From NCBI RefSeq assembly GCF_029962835.1, contig NC_080590.1, positions 68,225,501-68,289,500 on the forward strand: a DNA stretch of 64,000 nucleotides, written 5' to 3'. Under the pieces are notes generated by a model that was given only the letters and a program-made list of their open reading frames with translations, had not been told where the DNA came from and searched no databases. Shown piece by piece: positions 1 to 11,537 of the stretch. Each line of letters starts with the position of its first letter. The first letter of the stretch is position 1. This DNA comes from Magnolia sinica (taxonomy: Eukaryota; Streptophyta; Magnoliopsida; Magnoliales; Magnoliaceae). Both the position numbers and the translations under genes were made by a program.

Positions 1-201
1 CAATTTTTCACAGTTTTTTTTGTCTTCTTCCCTTCTCGCTCCTCTCAACCGGACAGCTCGGAGCCTCGTCGGACAACCCCAAACGTTCCACAAATCTGGT
101 AATACCCTTCTATGCATCAAGAATTTATTTTTTTGGGTATCTCCTTTTCAGTTGGGTTTTGTCCGTCTTTCCCAAAACTTTCAAATCCTCTTTTTATCCA
201 A

Positions 202-1451
202 ATGGGAAAAGACAAAGGAAAAGTATCCGAACCGGGTGAGTCGTCAAGATCCTCTCGACAAAAAGTGCTTGCTCCAAAAGAAAGAGCAAGGGTTCCGGAA
301 CGTGGGACCCCTACAAGGCAACGCACTAACAGGGATCGCATAGAGGGTCCCAGTCCGAGGCCCCAACACCTCCACCAGTTAAAGTAAATCCGGTCTTAGC
401 AAAGTTCGCTGGGAGAAAGGTTGTTCATGAGAGAAAAGTCAATAGGAGTTGTCTAATTCCATACAACCTGGAACCTCTGCTTGTTGTCATAGATTGGTTG
501 CCCGTTCTTGATTTTGGCAGGCCTTGTCATCTTGAAAGAACATATAATTTCTTCGCCGCCTGTCATTCTCCAGTATCTGACCCACCGTCCATCACTATGT
601 CCGTTGAGGGTGACGATATGGTAATCACCCCTGAGTCAATTGTAGGTATTTTTGGTCTTACCCTATCGTCTGTCGGACTTCCGGATTTGGATCTAGAAAA
701 TATTGAGATTCGGTCCATGGTCACAAAGTTCCTCTGTCATGGTTGTGACATCCAGTGGCACCAAGGCAATGCTCTAAAAGCCAAATTCATGGAACCACGA
801 TTATGGATTCTGCATGGTATCTTTGCTTCGAACATCTATTCTAGAGGTTCCAACAGGGCTAATCTTACGGGTTTTATGACTATGATAATTCATTTAGTAG
901 CCTCTGGAGTCAAGGTCTGTTTGCCTACTCTTATCGTGCACCAGTTAGTCTATGCCTTTCATACGTCTAGGGATGTCTGCTTGCCCTACCCTTGGATCAT
1001 ACATATAGTGTGCGACGCCATCGGTTTTTTGACTACAAGTGATCCGGAACTTCCACTTCAAGTCTTCAACAAAAGCAACATTTGAAGGATGGACTTGAAG
1101 TTCCATAAGTATCCCGAGGATCCTCTAAAGGAAGGCATTCAAGCAGAAGGAGAAGGAGGTGCAGGTGACGCTCCCAATGAAGAGACAGAGACAGCTAGAA
1201 ATGAAGCTCCTAGACCCCATCAAGCACTGTCGACATCAACTCCCGAGCATGCTAAACGATTTAAGCTCCATCAGGATCGGATTGGAGCGATTCAACGGGA
1301 TGTCTCCCAGTTCAGGGAATCGATGAACGAGCGTCTTACTGTCTTGGAACGGCTCATCCACGGACTGCAGCAGACTGTACAACAATTGGTTGATCTGATA
1401 ACCTACCATCGAGACAACACGGCACCATCTACCTCTGCTCCTCCGCAGTAG
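202..1451 (+). pseudogene. Env-like open reading frame of Sirevirus element S2, broken by a frameshift and a stop
   Basis: The frame starts at the ATG at 202 (MGKDKGKV) with a basic, Ser/Arg/Pro-rich N-terminus. Around 330 it changes frame. It then continues as the longest open part, 498-1085, with residues such as PVLDFGRPCHLERTYNFF and a Phe/Leu-rich middle. A single TGA at 1083-1085 separates this from an in-frame continuation (1089-1451) that is acidic and Pro/Ser-rich and then contains a short coiled-coil-like segment (QFRESMNERLTVLERL). This arrangement resembles the extra 3' reading frame of Sirevirus-type Copia elements, often called env-like, whose function is not established. At least two lesions make it non-coding as one protein. 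The assignment rests on position and general character; no single catalytic motif is expected. Confidence 0.6.
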
Positions 1452-2030
1452 TATGGGACTCTGAACGCTATCACATTCACCCTCTTTTATCTCAGCGTAT
1501 AAGCATAAGTATCTTTTTGGATGCTCTACGCTCTCATGAGTGAATGAGATAGCTGCTTAACAGTTTGACATTTTTTTTTAACATGTTGTATATGCCCCTG
1601 TGCAGGTTTGCTACTGATGGTTACTTCTGGGTGCCCATGAATGGGCTTGTTTTTTTGGATAACTGTTTCTACTGCCATGGTGAGGCAGTATACGGTTTGT
1701 TATTTTGGATGTGGCTGGGTATTAATCACAGTTATTTACTACCATATTTCTATATGTGATCACTTGTTTTCTCTGAGTATATGTGGTTTGTGCTTATATT
1801 GCAGATGGTATGTGATGCATTTAATGTTGTGTTTATCCAGCTTACCTATTTCACTACCTTACTTGGTCTGCTATGCATACATAGTTTTTAAAAATGATGT
1901 CTGATTAAACTATTTTGATCATTATGCATCTATCCTTTATATATGTATGCTCTCTGAATGTTGGTTCTCCCTAAAGCTTCAAACTTCAACCAATATCTAC
2001 TATCATGCTATCATTTGTCAATGACTGTCA

Positions 2031-2303
2031 AAAAGGGGGAGAACGACTCAAACACCCTGACAAGAAATGTGTATTTGCTTGTGTATGGTGATACAGGTGA
2101 TAGGGGGAGCAGCTGCACCAAGTTAGGGGGAGTTTGCAAATACGGGGAGCAGCTTCTGAATCCTTCTGAATGATTATGTGTGTGCCCACTAGATTAAATT
2201 GTAAAATTGTGTAGAATGTATGTACACACAATTTAAGATGTCAATATAGAAGCTGTTCTAGGGTGTTGTGGTATTTTGTCACGTAATTGACAAAGGGGGA
2301 GAT
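2031..2303 (+). promoter_or_regulatory. Multiple polypurine tracts before the Sirevirus S2 LTR
   Basis: AAAAAGGGGGAGAA occurs near 2030, then GGGGGAGCAGC near 2103, GGGGGAGTTTG near 2127, GGGGAGCAGC near 2144, and finally AAAGGGGGAGATTG directly at the LTR border. The last one is the expected primer for plus-strand DNA synthesis. Repeated upstream polypurine tracts are a known peculiarity of Sirevirus-type elements. Confidence 0.7.
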
Positions 2304-2559
2304 TGAAAGTGCCCTGGTTTGTCAATTAGCGTGAGTGTTGAGTTCGCTAGACAGAAAAGCTCTATAGGAAGATCAATCACTCGTCTGCCTCAACCGGATG
2401 TGGGCCCGAACTCACCACAGGTGAATCTAAGCCTCACATCCCATGTCCCAAAACACCAGGTGATTAAAATCCTTTAAACAAATTGGAACATCATAGGGTT
2501 TTGAGTTAGAAAACTTTTTCAAAATTTAAAAAATCTCTAAATTTTCTAGCTCTGTCGGT

Positions 2560-3370
2560 TTTATCAATATACTGATCGATATTATCGACATACGCTGTCA
2601 ATGTCCTCGATGACTAAATGGTATTATCGAAATGAGGAAAAAATATGTCCAGCAACCACATACACATCTGGACAGAATTATCAATGTATCGATATACCTA
2701 TCGATATCATCGATATTCAGATCTCGAGTCTATTGAAGTTGACTCAATAAAATCGACAACAGAGCAAATGTGTCCTTATTTTTTAAGAAAAATCATGAAG
2801 ACCTTTGATATATCGAAATACACCTCAATATCCTCAGAATTCAAAAACTGATGATATCGGAAGGCCTTCGATGATATCGGTCTTGGACACAGTTTACCAG
2901 CAACATTTTTCATGTGATTTTTTATCTTGGATTGAGGCTCACTCGATAGAATCGATATTCAAATATCGATGATATCGAGGCCGGATCGATGGCATCGAGA
3001 AAGGACATAAATTGTCCAATAAGCTCATTGATAAAATCTTTGGATTTATCGGTGCATCGACATGACCGTCGATATCATCGACATTCAAATTTCGATGATA
3101 TCGAGTGTACCTCGATCATATCCTTGACCTGAAAATTTTCAAAGGCTTTGTCTCTCTCATTTTCAAATGTCAAGGAATCGATCCTTGTGTTGATAAAATC
3201 GGAGTTCGAAATCCAATGACATCAACGCATGTTTCGATCTCCTCGACCAGCTGGCAAAAGGTTTCAAAAGCGTATGATATTTGAGTTTGTATCATCGAGC
3301 GGCCAGTCGATACAATCGAGAGTATACGCTCGATGATATCGACCCTGCTTGATGATATCGAACTCTGTCA
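2560..3370. repeat. Array of degenerate ATCGAT/GATATCG words in the S2 LTR
   Basis: Words such as TCGATATCATCGA, TCGATGATATCGA and GATCGATGGCATCGAG recur at irregular spacing over about 800 bp. The array stops roughly 40 bp before the TATA box at 3409. It is not a clean tandem repeat; copies vary and many are self-complementary. Confidence 0.8.
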
Positions 3371-3408
3371 TAAATGTGACTGTTTTATATCTGTTGGAAA
3401 TTTTTGCC

Positions 3409-3418
3409 TATATATAGA
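3409..3418 (+). promoter_or_regulatory. TATA box of the S2 LTR
   Basis: TATATATAGA follows the word array and precedes a Ser/Lys-codon-rich leader. Its location inside the LTR fits the pol II promoter used for the retroelement transcript. Confidence 0.55.
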
Positions 3419-4546
3419 GAGCTTGTCTTTAGTTGATGGGAGAGAAAGAAGAAAGTGCTTTTGAGTGTTTAACCTTAGATCATTTACCCAAAGCCCTTTC
3501 TCTCAAGGAAGTTCATCCTCCAATCCACCCTCATCATTGATATTCAATAGAGTGAATTGGGGAATGAACTTTCACATTCAAGGATCCTCCAGCTACCACC
3601 TTAATGGTAAATCATTAAGCTGGGATGCCTTGAATGCATAGATGATTGGAATCACTCTATCTCCTTATAGGAAAATATTTGAGAGTAGGATTCCATCATA
3701 AACTTGACCCAACCCGTCGCCATGCATTGGTACATCTTCTGAGTTGCGGTTCAAGGAAGCAGAAGACTCTTCATCAACAAAGGAGGAGATCTTCGACAAC
3801 GAGAAAAAAGGGACTCATCTACTTATCTATAAGTTATCAGAGTCCAGAGGACCCTTGAGATCATTCCTTTGTAGGATTGGGTCTAAGGTGTTTCTCACCC
3901 CTTGCAAGTCCTTTAGGAGGCCTCCGGTGGGAGTGTACATAGTGGGTGCATTGTGTTGACCCTTACTCTGTGGAGAGCATAAACAGTTAGGGTCTTATGA
4001 AAGATCCTTGGCTAGTGTGCCTAAAAGTGGGTGCTTTGTGTTGACCCTTGCTCGTGAGAGCATAAACAGTCAGCCTGGGTGTAGATTATAAAGGTAAAAG
4101 GTGAACCTAATTTAAAACCTTGGGTTTGGGGTGAACTGTGTGAAACCTCCTTAGTGAAATCCGGTACACTCAAGAGTTGACTGCGATTACTGGGAGTAGA
4201 GTAGACAAGTAGTCGAACCACTATAAAAATGACTGTATTTGAGATTGATATTGTCTTTCATTTGTTTATGTGATTTTCTTAAATACTTTCATATCTATTT
4301 ATCTAAGATCACACCTCACACACACGCACAATCATATCCATCATAAACTAGTTTGCATATTGTTTATCTCTCTAATAGTTTATGATTGGATCCTCTACCG
4401 GGCTTGGAAGCCAGTAGAGTTACTCTTGAGTAATCCTAATATATGCTTGTGGTTAGGATTAGAGTGATCGGATTTTAAATTATTATAAAGTTATTAAAAA
4501 GTCCTATTCACCCCCCTCTAGGACATATTGGCATATTCCTACTTCA

Positions 4547-6118
4547 ATTAAAGCGGTCTTTACCGCAATTTGATGCTTTACTTCACAAATTGAACTGAGT
4601 AATGTAAATGAGGCACTCACTAATAAAAGTTAGATATTGGCGATGCAAGATGAATTAAATCAATTTGTTAGAAATGATATATGGTATCTGGATTCCAGAC
4701 CGTTCGACAAACATGTGATTGGAACTAAATGGATTTATAAAAATAAAACTGATAAAATGGGAAATATTATAAGAAATAAGGCACGATTGGTTGTACAATG
4801 TTATACTCAGATCGAACGTGTTGATTATGATGAAACCTTTGCACCAGTTGCGTGTCTTGAATCGGTCAGATTATTTATTTCTATTGCATGCCATAAAAAA
4901 TTCAAAATATATCAAATGGATGTAAAAAGTGCATTTCTAAATGGTGATCTAAATAAGGAAGTTTACGTTGAACAACCAAAGTGTTTTGAAGATCCTAAAC
5001 TTCCCAATCATTTTTACTATCTTAAAAAGGCTCTTTGTTGTTTAAAACAATCCCCCAGAGTATGGTATAAGAAGTTGACTAAATTCTTACGTAGTCATAA
5101 TTTTGTTATGAGTATTGTTGACAAAACCCTATTTGTCAAGAAATATAATGATGATATCCTGATTGTTCAAATCTATATTGACAATATTATCTATGGATCT
5201 ACATGTGCTAATCTATCTACTGAGTTCGCAGATCTTATGAAATCCAAGTTTGAAATGAGTATAGTCGGCGAACTAAACTATTTTCTTGGATTAGAAGTCA
5301 AACATCTTAAAGATGGCATATTCATCTCTCAGACCAAATATGCATTGAACCTTGTAAAAAGGTTTGGTGTTGAAAATGGTAAAAATTTTAACACTCCTAT
5401 GAGTACGATTCTTAAACTCTCAAAAGATGAATCTAGTAAAAGTATAGACTCTCAACTATATCGCAGTATGATTGGTAGTCTTCTCTATTTAACTGCTAGT
5501 ATACCTGATATTTCCTTCAATGTTGGCATTTATGCTAGATATCTATCGGACCCTAAAGAATTTCACTTATCTATTGTCAAATGGATAATCAGATATGTCA
5601 CAAGTTCTGCGAACTTAGGCTTATGGTATCCACATGATATGTCTGTACAAATCATAAGCTATATTGATACAAACTGGGCAGGTAATGTGGATGATAGAAA
5701 ATCTATCAGTGGTGGATGTTTATATGTTAGAAACTGCTTAGTATCATGGCTTAGCAAGAAACAATATTTTGTATCCCTTTCCACTGCATAGGTTGAATAT
5801 ATTGCTGCAGGGAATGCTTGTACTCAGTTAATGTCGATGAAAAGAATGCTAGTTGATTATGGAATTACGTAAAATATGATGACCTTATATTGCGATAATT
5901 CGAGTGCAATAAATATCTCTAAAAATCTAATTCAACATTCTCGTATAAAGCATATTAATATAAGATATCACTGCTTTCGAAAATTAGTCGAAGATAAGAC
6001 TATCACACTGGAATACATTCAAACTGAAAAGTAGCTTATAAATATACTAACTAAGCCGCTTGACAGTGTTAAGTTCTCAAATTTGAAGCATGATATTGGA
6101 TTATGTATTATTAAATAA
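4547..6118 (+). pseudogene. Copia reverse transcriptase and RNase H of the older Sirevirus-type element S1, 5'-truncated
   Basis: Similarity begins abruptly right after the S2 LTR, with a degraded lead-in that contains two stops before MQDELNQF near 4643. The open part 4637-5788 shows Copia RT features: TKWIYKNKTD, KARLVVQ, YDETFAPVA, KIYQMDVKSAFLNGDL, LKQSPRVWY. The catalytic motif reads YIDNIIYGS where active Copia enzymes have YVDDII, so one catalytic Asp is lost. RNase H follows (IDTNWAGNVDDRKSISG), passes a stop at 5789, and continues with VEYIAAGNA, YCDNSSAI and a second stop before the end near 6118. The fragment is clearly inactive. The integrase and gag parts were displaced by the S2 insertion to a place outside the window. 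Confidence 0.85.
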
Positions 6119-6544
6119 TTATTATTTTCTTTGCATTTAATTTTTATCTTTATTTTAATAAAAAGATGCATAAAAAAATTTTAAAAAAAAGTTAAAAATG
6201 AAAAATTAATTTTTTTGTGGTTTTTCGACTAGCCCGTTGCTGACCGATAAATTTGACCAGCCGAGAACGTGCTCGGGCTAGCTGAATTGCATGTGGATTG
6301 AACAAAAAGGGGAGGAAACCCTAAATGTTGCATTCTCCACTTCTTCTTCTTCGGTTCGCAGGTGCTTCATTCAGCCAACTCATCATATCAACTCTCTTGT
6401 AGATGGTTTTATTTCATTTTCTTTCAAGATTTAGGTTGCTCTTTCCTAGATTTTCAAGTTTGTGTAGTTTTTTTCTACATCTCAAAACACATTTCTTGTT
6501 GGGTTTTCTTCAAAATGTGATCTACATTTCTAATTACATTTTTC
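6119..6544 (+). other. Non-coding linker between pol and the env-like frame of S1
   Basis: AT-rich sequence with no credible reading frame. A pyrimidine-rich stretch ending in TCTTGTAG near 6401 looks like a splice acceptor, which would suit a spliced subgenomic message for the downstream frame. This is inference. Confidence 0.3.
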
Positions 6545-7187
6545 TTGTATTATCTAATAGAACCAAGAGTTAAAAGAACTGTACATAAGGCACGAGCTGG
6601 TTCATATTCTCGATTGACCCCTCTGGGTGTTCGTCCCTTACGTTTACTGGAGGATGACCCGAAAAAAGTTCAGGATTTTCGTACAAGAAGTATTATCATA
6701 GAAAAATCAGTAAATGTAAACCATATTGCTCGTTTGGGTCACGTAGAAATCCTTTTTGAGGTTTGATGGGAAAAGATTTTGCATTGGGGTTGGACAACTT
6801 ATCGATTCGTCGTGTAAGCCATGTTTGCCTCAATTTGTGATGTCTCTCTTGATAAATTAACTTTCACAATTAAATTTTTAGAGGAGACAATCATTATTAC
6901 GCCTTCCACTATTTCTACCTTAATGGAAATTGACATGGCAGAAGATGGAATACCTATCGCAATGCTTTCAGAGAAAATGACTAACTCTAAAAAATAGTCA
7001 ATTACAAGGACACTATGTGGATTCAATGCGGAATAGCGGTCCAGTAACGCCTTTCCCTCAAACAAATTATTACCCAACTACCACGTCATGCATCGCATCT
7101 TTACATCAAATGTGTATCCTAGGGTTGAGAATAAACTGATCTTATTCCCTTTACGCTTCGTGTTGTCCATGTCGTTGTCACAGGTAT
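6545..7187 (+). pseudogene. 5' part of the env-like frame of Sirevirus element S1
   Basis: The open part 6545-6763 begins near EPRVKRTVHKARAGSYSRL and is basic, like the start of the S2 frame. After the stop at 6764-6766 related coding potential continues in shifted frames (for example NYHVMHRIFTSNVYPRVENK near 7072-7130) up to the Tat element border at 7187. The same gene resumes at 17668, where RVHPKHGLIPLGYL follows on in style. It is therefore a single gene split by the Tat insertion and also decayed by stops. Confidence 0.5.
7183..7187. repeat. Left target-site duplication of the Tat element (GGTAT)
   Basis: GGTAT directly precedes the 5' LTR; the partner at 17668-17672 reads AGTAT. One mismatch is consistent with an old insertion. 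Confidence 0.6.
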
Positions 7188-7880
7188 CGTTGGGGTACCA
7201 AAAGTGATTAGAGAGAGAGTTAGAGAAAGGCATGAAAAGGAGAGGGAAAGTAGTATAAGTTGCACAGGACCCAAGTTGTGCGGGACCCAAGTTACGCGGG
7301 TCCTCACAACTCACCCGAGTTGCACTGGGGCACGCAAGTTTCATCAGAGAAGGAGGATTCGGTGATACGAAGTGGGGCCCATGGCACAGGAGTCGAGGGC
7401 TCACACGTGCGGATGCCTATAAATACCCCCTCACCCCCTCATTTGACAGATGAGATGTTTTAGGAGGTCAATCCCTTTGACAGGTATTGAAGACAGAGAG
7501 AAGGAATCTGCGCTACTCATAGCGAGTTACACAGGGCCGCGCAACTCCTGTATGAGTTGCGCGGGTAATCTTTGAGAGCAGTCATTATGCTGAAATTTCT
7601 GACAGATGACCAAGCTATTTCAGATATTTCCAATGGATCCTAGCATGGGAAACCTGCACAACTTGTCTCCCCTGGAGATTTGATGAAAACGCGCTGGAAT
7701 GATACCAAAATTTACATTTTGATTATATTTGACTTGTGTATTTTCTGGAATCAAAGGACTAAGAGGATGTTAATGAAATTAGAATAAATGAAATTGATGA
7801 ATATTCTCTTTGTTTCATCTTCATCGATATTAAATAAGAAATTCTCCCAAATCAAGTGCTTTTCGTTTCTGGTCGAAACA
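7188..7880 (+). repeat. 5' LTR of the Tat element
   Basis: It begins CGTTGGGGTACC, where the 3' copy has TGTTGGGGTACC, and ends GGTCGAAACA. A TATA box (CCTATAAATACC) lies near 7417-7428. Several GAGTTGCGCGGG-like words are spread through it. It differs from the 3' LTR by scattered substitutions and small indels, for example an extra CACCCCCT near 7430. Confidence 0.9.
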
Positions 7881-7883
7881 AAA

Positions 7884-7901
7884 TGGCGACTCTGTTGGGG
7901 A
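7884..7901 (+). promoter_or_regulatory. Primer-binding site of the Tat element
   Basis: TGGCGACTCTGTTGGGGA starts three bases after the LTR end. It opens with the TGG expected for pairing to a tRNA 3' CCA. I cannot assign the tRNA with certainty. Confidence 0.6.
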
Positions 7902-8126
7902 CTCTTATTTAGTATTGATTTAAGAATGGCTTAGAGGATTTTATCCTTGTTTGGCATCTTATAAAGCACCAAAATGGCGACTCTCAGTGGAAACATCCTC
8001 CCTTTTATCTCCAAAATAGAATTTATTTACAAATAAATACTAGCTAATCTTGCACATGATATTTGATAGGAACATATGCATTCAAATTACGTTAGAAGGA
8101 TGGGTGACCATTATTCTCTTGAATGA

Positions 8127-9094
8127 ATGGGTAAAGCTACAGTGGTCACATTACGTTTTAGAAAGAGGGTAAAGAGTCCCTACAGGCAGAACGCAGAGGT
8201 AATAAGGAAAGAGATACACGAAGAATGCCATGACAGTAACAAAGAAAAAGGGAAAGATAAGGTGGAAGGGGTGGCATATGATGTAGTGAGTCATTTAAAA
8301 GGCATACCAGCTCGGCTAAGTGTATATGATGCATTACGATTGTCAGAAGATTCTAGAAACAGTCTAATACAGGCCCTATTTGATAATAACGTCAGGAGAG
8401 CATTGCTTACAGAGATGGAACACGATGAACGAAACAATTGTATGCCAGTTATTTCTTTCTCTGATAAAGACTTGATCAGTGGTGAAGATCATAATAGACC
8501 GCTGATGGTTGAAAGCCATGTCAGCAGTAAACAAATAAAATGGATAATGCTAGAAAATGGGTCTATAGTGAATCTATTTCCACTAATGATGCTAAGTGAA
8601 CTTAGATATCGCCGCTCTCATCTGCACCCCAGTGGGATGATGATACAAGGGTTCAATCAAGATAGACAAAGGGCGCTTGGTAAAATCACATTAACATCGG
8701 AAATCAGGGAGCTGATAACGGATGTTGTTTGTCATGTTATTGATGCAGTAACAACATATAATCTCCTTCTGGGAAGACCTTAGATGCATCAATATGGCAT
8801 CGTACCATCAACTCTTCACCAATACTTTAAGTATTGTAAAGACAGGATTCAGTGTAAGGTGATGGCTGATGCAAAACCATATACAGAGTCAGAATCTTTC
8901 TTTGTTGATGCCAGTTATTATGACGAATTCACCACAGGAAATAATGAAAGAAGCAATAATAATGAAATGGTGAAAGATAATACTATCACAGCAAAAAATG
9001 GAATTGCAAAGATTGCGATGTCCAAGAAAGAGAAGGTGAGACAGAAATTCTATTTTGTACCAAAACATCTTAGAAGACCGGGACAACCTCCGTG
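8127..9094 (+). pseudogene. Gypsy aspartic-protease region, degraded
   Basis: Two adjoining open stretches (8127-8783 and 8784-9094) are separated only by a TAG at 8781-8783. The protease core reads IMLENGSIVNLFPL, where active enzymes have a D-[GS]-[GS] catalytic motif; here the Asp is replaced by Asn, so activity is lost. YNLLLGRP marks the end of the protease fold. The C-terminal part ends with a basic tail. Only about 250 bp separate it from the LTR, too little for a gag gene. Confidence 0.7.
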
Positions 9095-9142
9095 ACATTA
9101 TTATCACCCGAGCAGTTAGAAATTTTGTAGGCAAATTATACG

Positions 9143-11524
9143 ATGCCGCTACCGGAAGTCGAAAGGAAGAAACCATTCTCAGTTATGCCCAACAGGTTCC
9201 ATGTTGAGGCCAATAAGAAGAACCCTGAACCTATTGAATTCTATGTAGCGTCAGAGGGAGAGATACAGGCAAAGAGAGATAATAAGATGAGATCTGCGAA
9301 ATTGATACTCGAAGATTTGGAAAGGTACAGCTCTACTAGCAAAAGAATAATAAAGAATATGGGCTTCGATTGTGAAGAGCCAGTTGGTTTAAACTGTGGA
9401 AAAGGTATTTTAATCCCGGTTGGGGTTAATGAAAACAAACGGGAAAGATTTCACAGATGGGAGGGGAATCCTCAATAAACACAATCACTGTAGAGGCGAC
9501 AGAAGAAGAGGAAATTGAAATGATTAAAAATTCTGAAGTAGCTCCCAAGCAAATGGAAGATAGGGGGCAATCGACGATTGATAGCTTGCGAGAAATAAAC
9601 ATAGGGATGAAAGAAGAACCTCAGAACATATTCATAAGCGCCGGTCTTTCTGAACAGGAGGCCAACCGGTATGTAAGACTTTTGAAAGAGAATAAAGATG
9701 TATTTGCCTGGACATATGCTGAAATGTCAAGTCTGGAACCATCAGTGTCAATGCATTGGTTAAATATTTCTAAGGACAAGAGGCCAATTAAACAAGCGCA
9801 ACGGTGATTTCATTCGGAGCCGATCCCTCTGATTGAAGAAGAAGTGAGCAAACTCATCAAAGTTGGGTTCATCAGGGAGGTCAAGTATCCCAAATGGATA
9901 TCGAATATCGTCTTAGTGAAAAAGAAGAGTGGACAAATCAGAGTATGCATCGACTTCAGGGACTTGAATGAAGTATGTCCAAAGGATGACTTCCTACTGC
10001 CAATTACTGAGCTATTAATTGATAGTACGATGAAATATGTTGTCATGTCCTTTATGGATGGTTACGTGGGATATAATCAGATAAGAATGACTCCGAAAGC
10101 TGTGGAAGCCACAGCATTCAGAACCTCAAAATGCTGGTGTAACAGAGTCATGCCGTTTGGTCTCAAAAATGCTGGTGTAACATATCAGAGAACGATGCAA
10201 AATATATTCCAAGATATGATGCACAAACATGTCGAATGTTATGTAGATGATTTGGTGATTAGAACAATGACCATGAAGAACATTGTGAACATCTGGTTTC
10301 AGTATTCTGTCGTCTCAGAAAGAAGCAACTGAAAATGAATCCATGTAAATGTGCATTTGGCGTTTCATCAGGGAAGTTTCTCGGTTTTGTCATTAGACAT
10401 CGAGGAATTGAAATTGACCCAGGAAAGATCAGAGCTATACAGGAAATGTCACCTCCAAAAACATTAAAGGAATTAAAAGGTTTACAAGGAAAGTTGGCAT
10501 ATATTCGTCGTTTCATTTCAAATCTTACGGGAAGGCATCAACCGTTTTCTCATCTAATGAAGAAAGGAGTAGAATTTGCATGGGACCAGTCATGTCAAAA
10601 CGCATTCAATTCAATCAAAGAGTTGTTGAAACATCCTCCAGTACTAGCAATGCCTGTAAAAGGTAGACCCCTCATTCTCTATATTTCTACACCAGAAAAT
10701 TCCTTAGGGGCTTTGTTGGCACAAACGAATGAGCAAGGGAAGGAAATTGCACTTTATTATCTGAGCAAAACTTTAGTGGGAGCCGAAGGCAACTATTTGC
10801 CTATCGAGAAAGTGTGTCTAGCTCTGATCTTTGCATTACAGAAATTAAGACATTATTGTTTCTCCCATGATATAATTTTGATTTTGCGAGTGGATCCACT
10901 GAAATTCTTAATAACAAGGCTGATGCTATCGGGAAGATTGACCAAATTGATGCTTTTACTATCAGAATATGCGATCACGTATGAACCGTCAAGAGCAATA
11001 AAAGGACAGGTAATGGCAGATTTCTTGGCAGCCCATCCTGTGTCGGACAGTGAAATGATAAATGATGATTTTCCAGATGAACAAGTGATGATGACAGAAT
11101 TATACAACCTGTGGTATATGTATTTTGATGGTGCTTCCAGAACTTCAGGAACTGGTGCTGGGGTAATATTTATTAGTCCACAAGGCGATCTATTGCCATA
11201 TTCTTTCACATTAGGCATAACATGCACCAATAATGAGGTTGAATATCAAGCTCTCATTATAGGGATGAAAATAGCTCAGGAAATGAAGATAAGGGTGTTT
11301 CAAATTTTTGGCGATTCTAAGTTGGTAATAAACCAGCTCACGATAAAATTCAAAGTAAGGAAGTAAGAGCTCCTCCCATATTATCATCGCACGCAATAGC
11401 TTTTAGAGCAATTTCAGGACGCTGAAGTCAAACACATACCCATGTCAGAAAATGCAAGGGCAGAAGCTTTGGCCAATTTGGTTGCGGCCTTGGCTTGTTC
11501 TAATCGGAGCCCTCTACAAGTAAC
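9143..11524 (+). pseudogene. Gypsy reverse transcriptase, RNase H and second (archaeal-type) RNase H, degraded
   Basis: The coding potential passes through several frames. The RT palm shows SGQIRVCIDFRDLNEVCPKDDF, MPFGLKNAGVTYQR and the intact catalytic motif YVDDL at 10240-10254. A stop lies at 9805-9807 and a frameshift near 10270. From 10335 the frame is open for over 1 kb: thumb (KMNPCKCAFGV), connection, first RNase H (RPLILYISTPENSLGALL), then a second RNase H beginning with MYFDGASRTSGTGAGVIF near 11117 and stopping at 11364-11366, with remnants to about 11524. The doubled RNase H supports the Tat lineage. Confidence 0.88.
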
Positions 11525-11537
11525 AATCTAAGAAAGA

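Larger units (their letters stand above)
1..2303 (+). mobile_element. 3' internal region of a Sirevirus-type Copia retrotransposon (element S2), 5' part outside window
   Basis: The stretch runs directly into an LTR at 2304 through a polypurine tract. It carries an env-like reading frame (202-1451) followed by about 850 bp of non-coding sequence with several GGGGGAG tracts, which is the usual order in Sirevirus-type Copia elements. Gag and pol must lie upstream of the window. From 1452 to 2030 only small, AT-rich, unrecognised frames are visible. The element sits in the same orientation as the older Copia element that resumes at 4547, so it appears to have inserted into that element's pol gene. 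Confidence 0.7.
2304..4546 (+). repeat. LTR of Sirevirus-type element S2 (3' LTR, about 2.24 kb)
   Basis: It starts with TGAAAGTGCCCTGG immediately after a polypurine tract and ends after CCTATTCACCCCCCTCTAGG plus a short tail ending in CA. That C-rich run near the 3' end is typical of Sirevirus LTRs. A TATA-like element (TATATATAGA) lies at 3409-3418. A cluster of CGATATC/ATCGA words fills about 2560-3370, upstream of the TATA box. The 5' LTR and 5' target duplication are outside the window, so age cannot be judged. Confidence 0.75.

Noticed and set aside
2560-3370. Possible CRISPR-like or satellite array
   Set aside because: Word spacing is irregular, there are no fixed spacers, and the context is an LTR of a plant retrotransposon.
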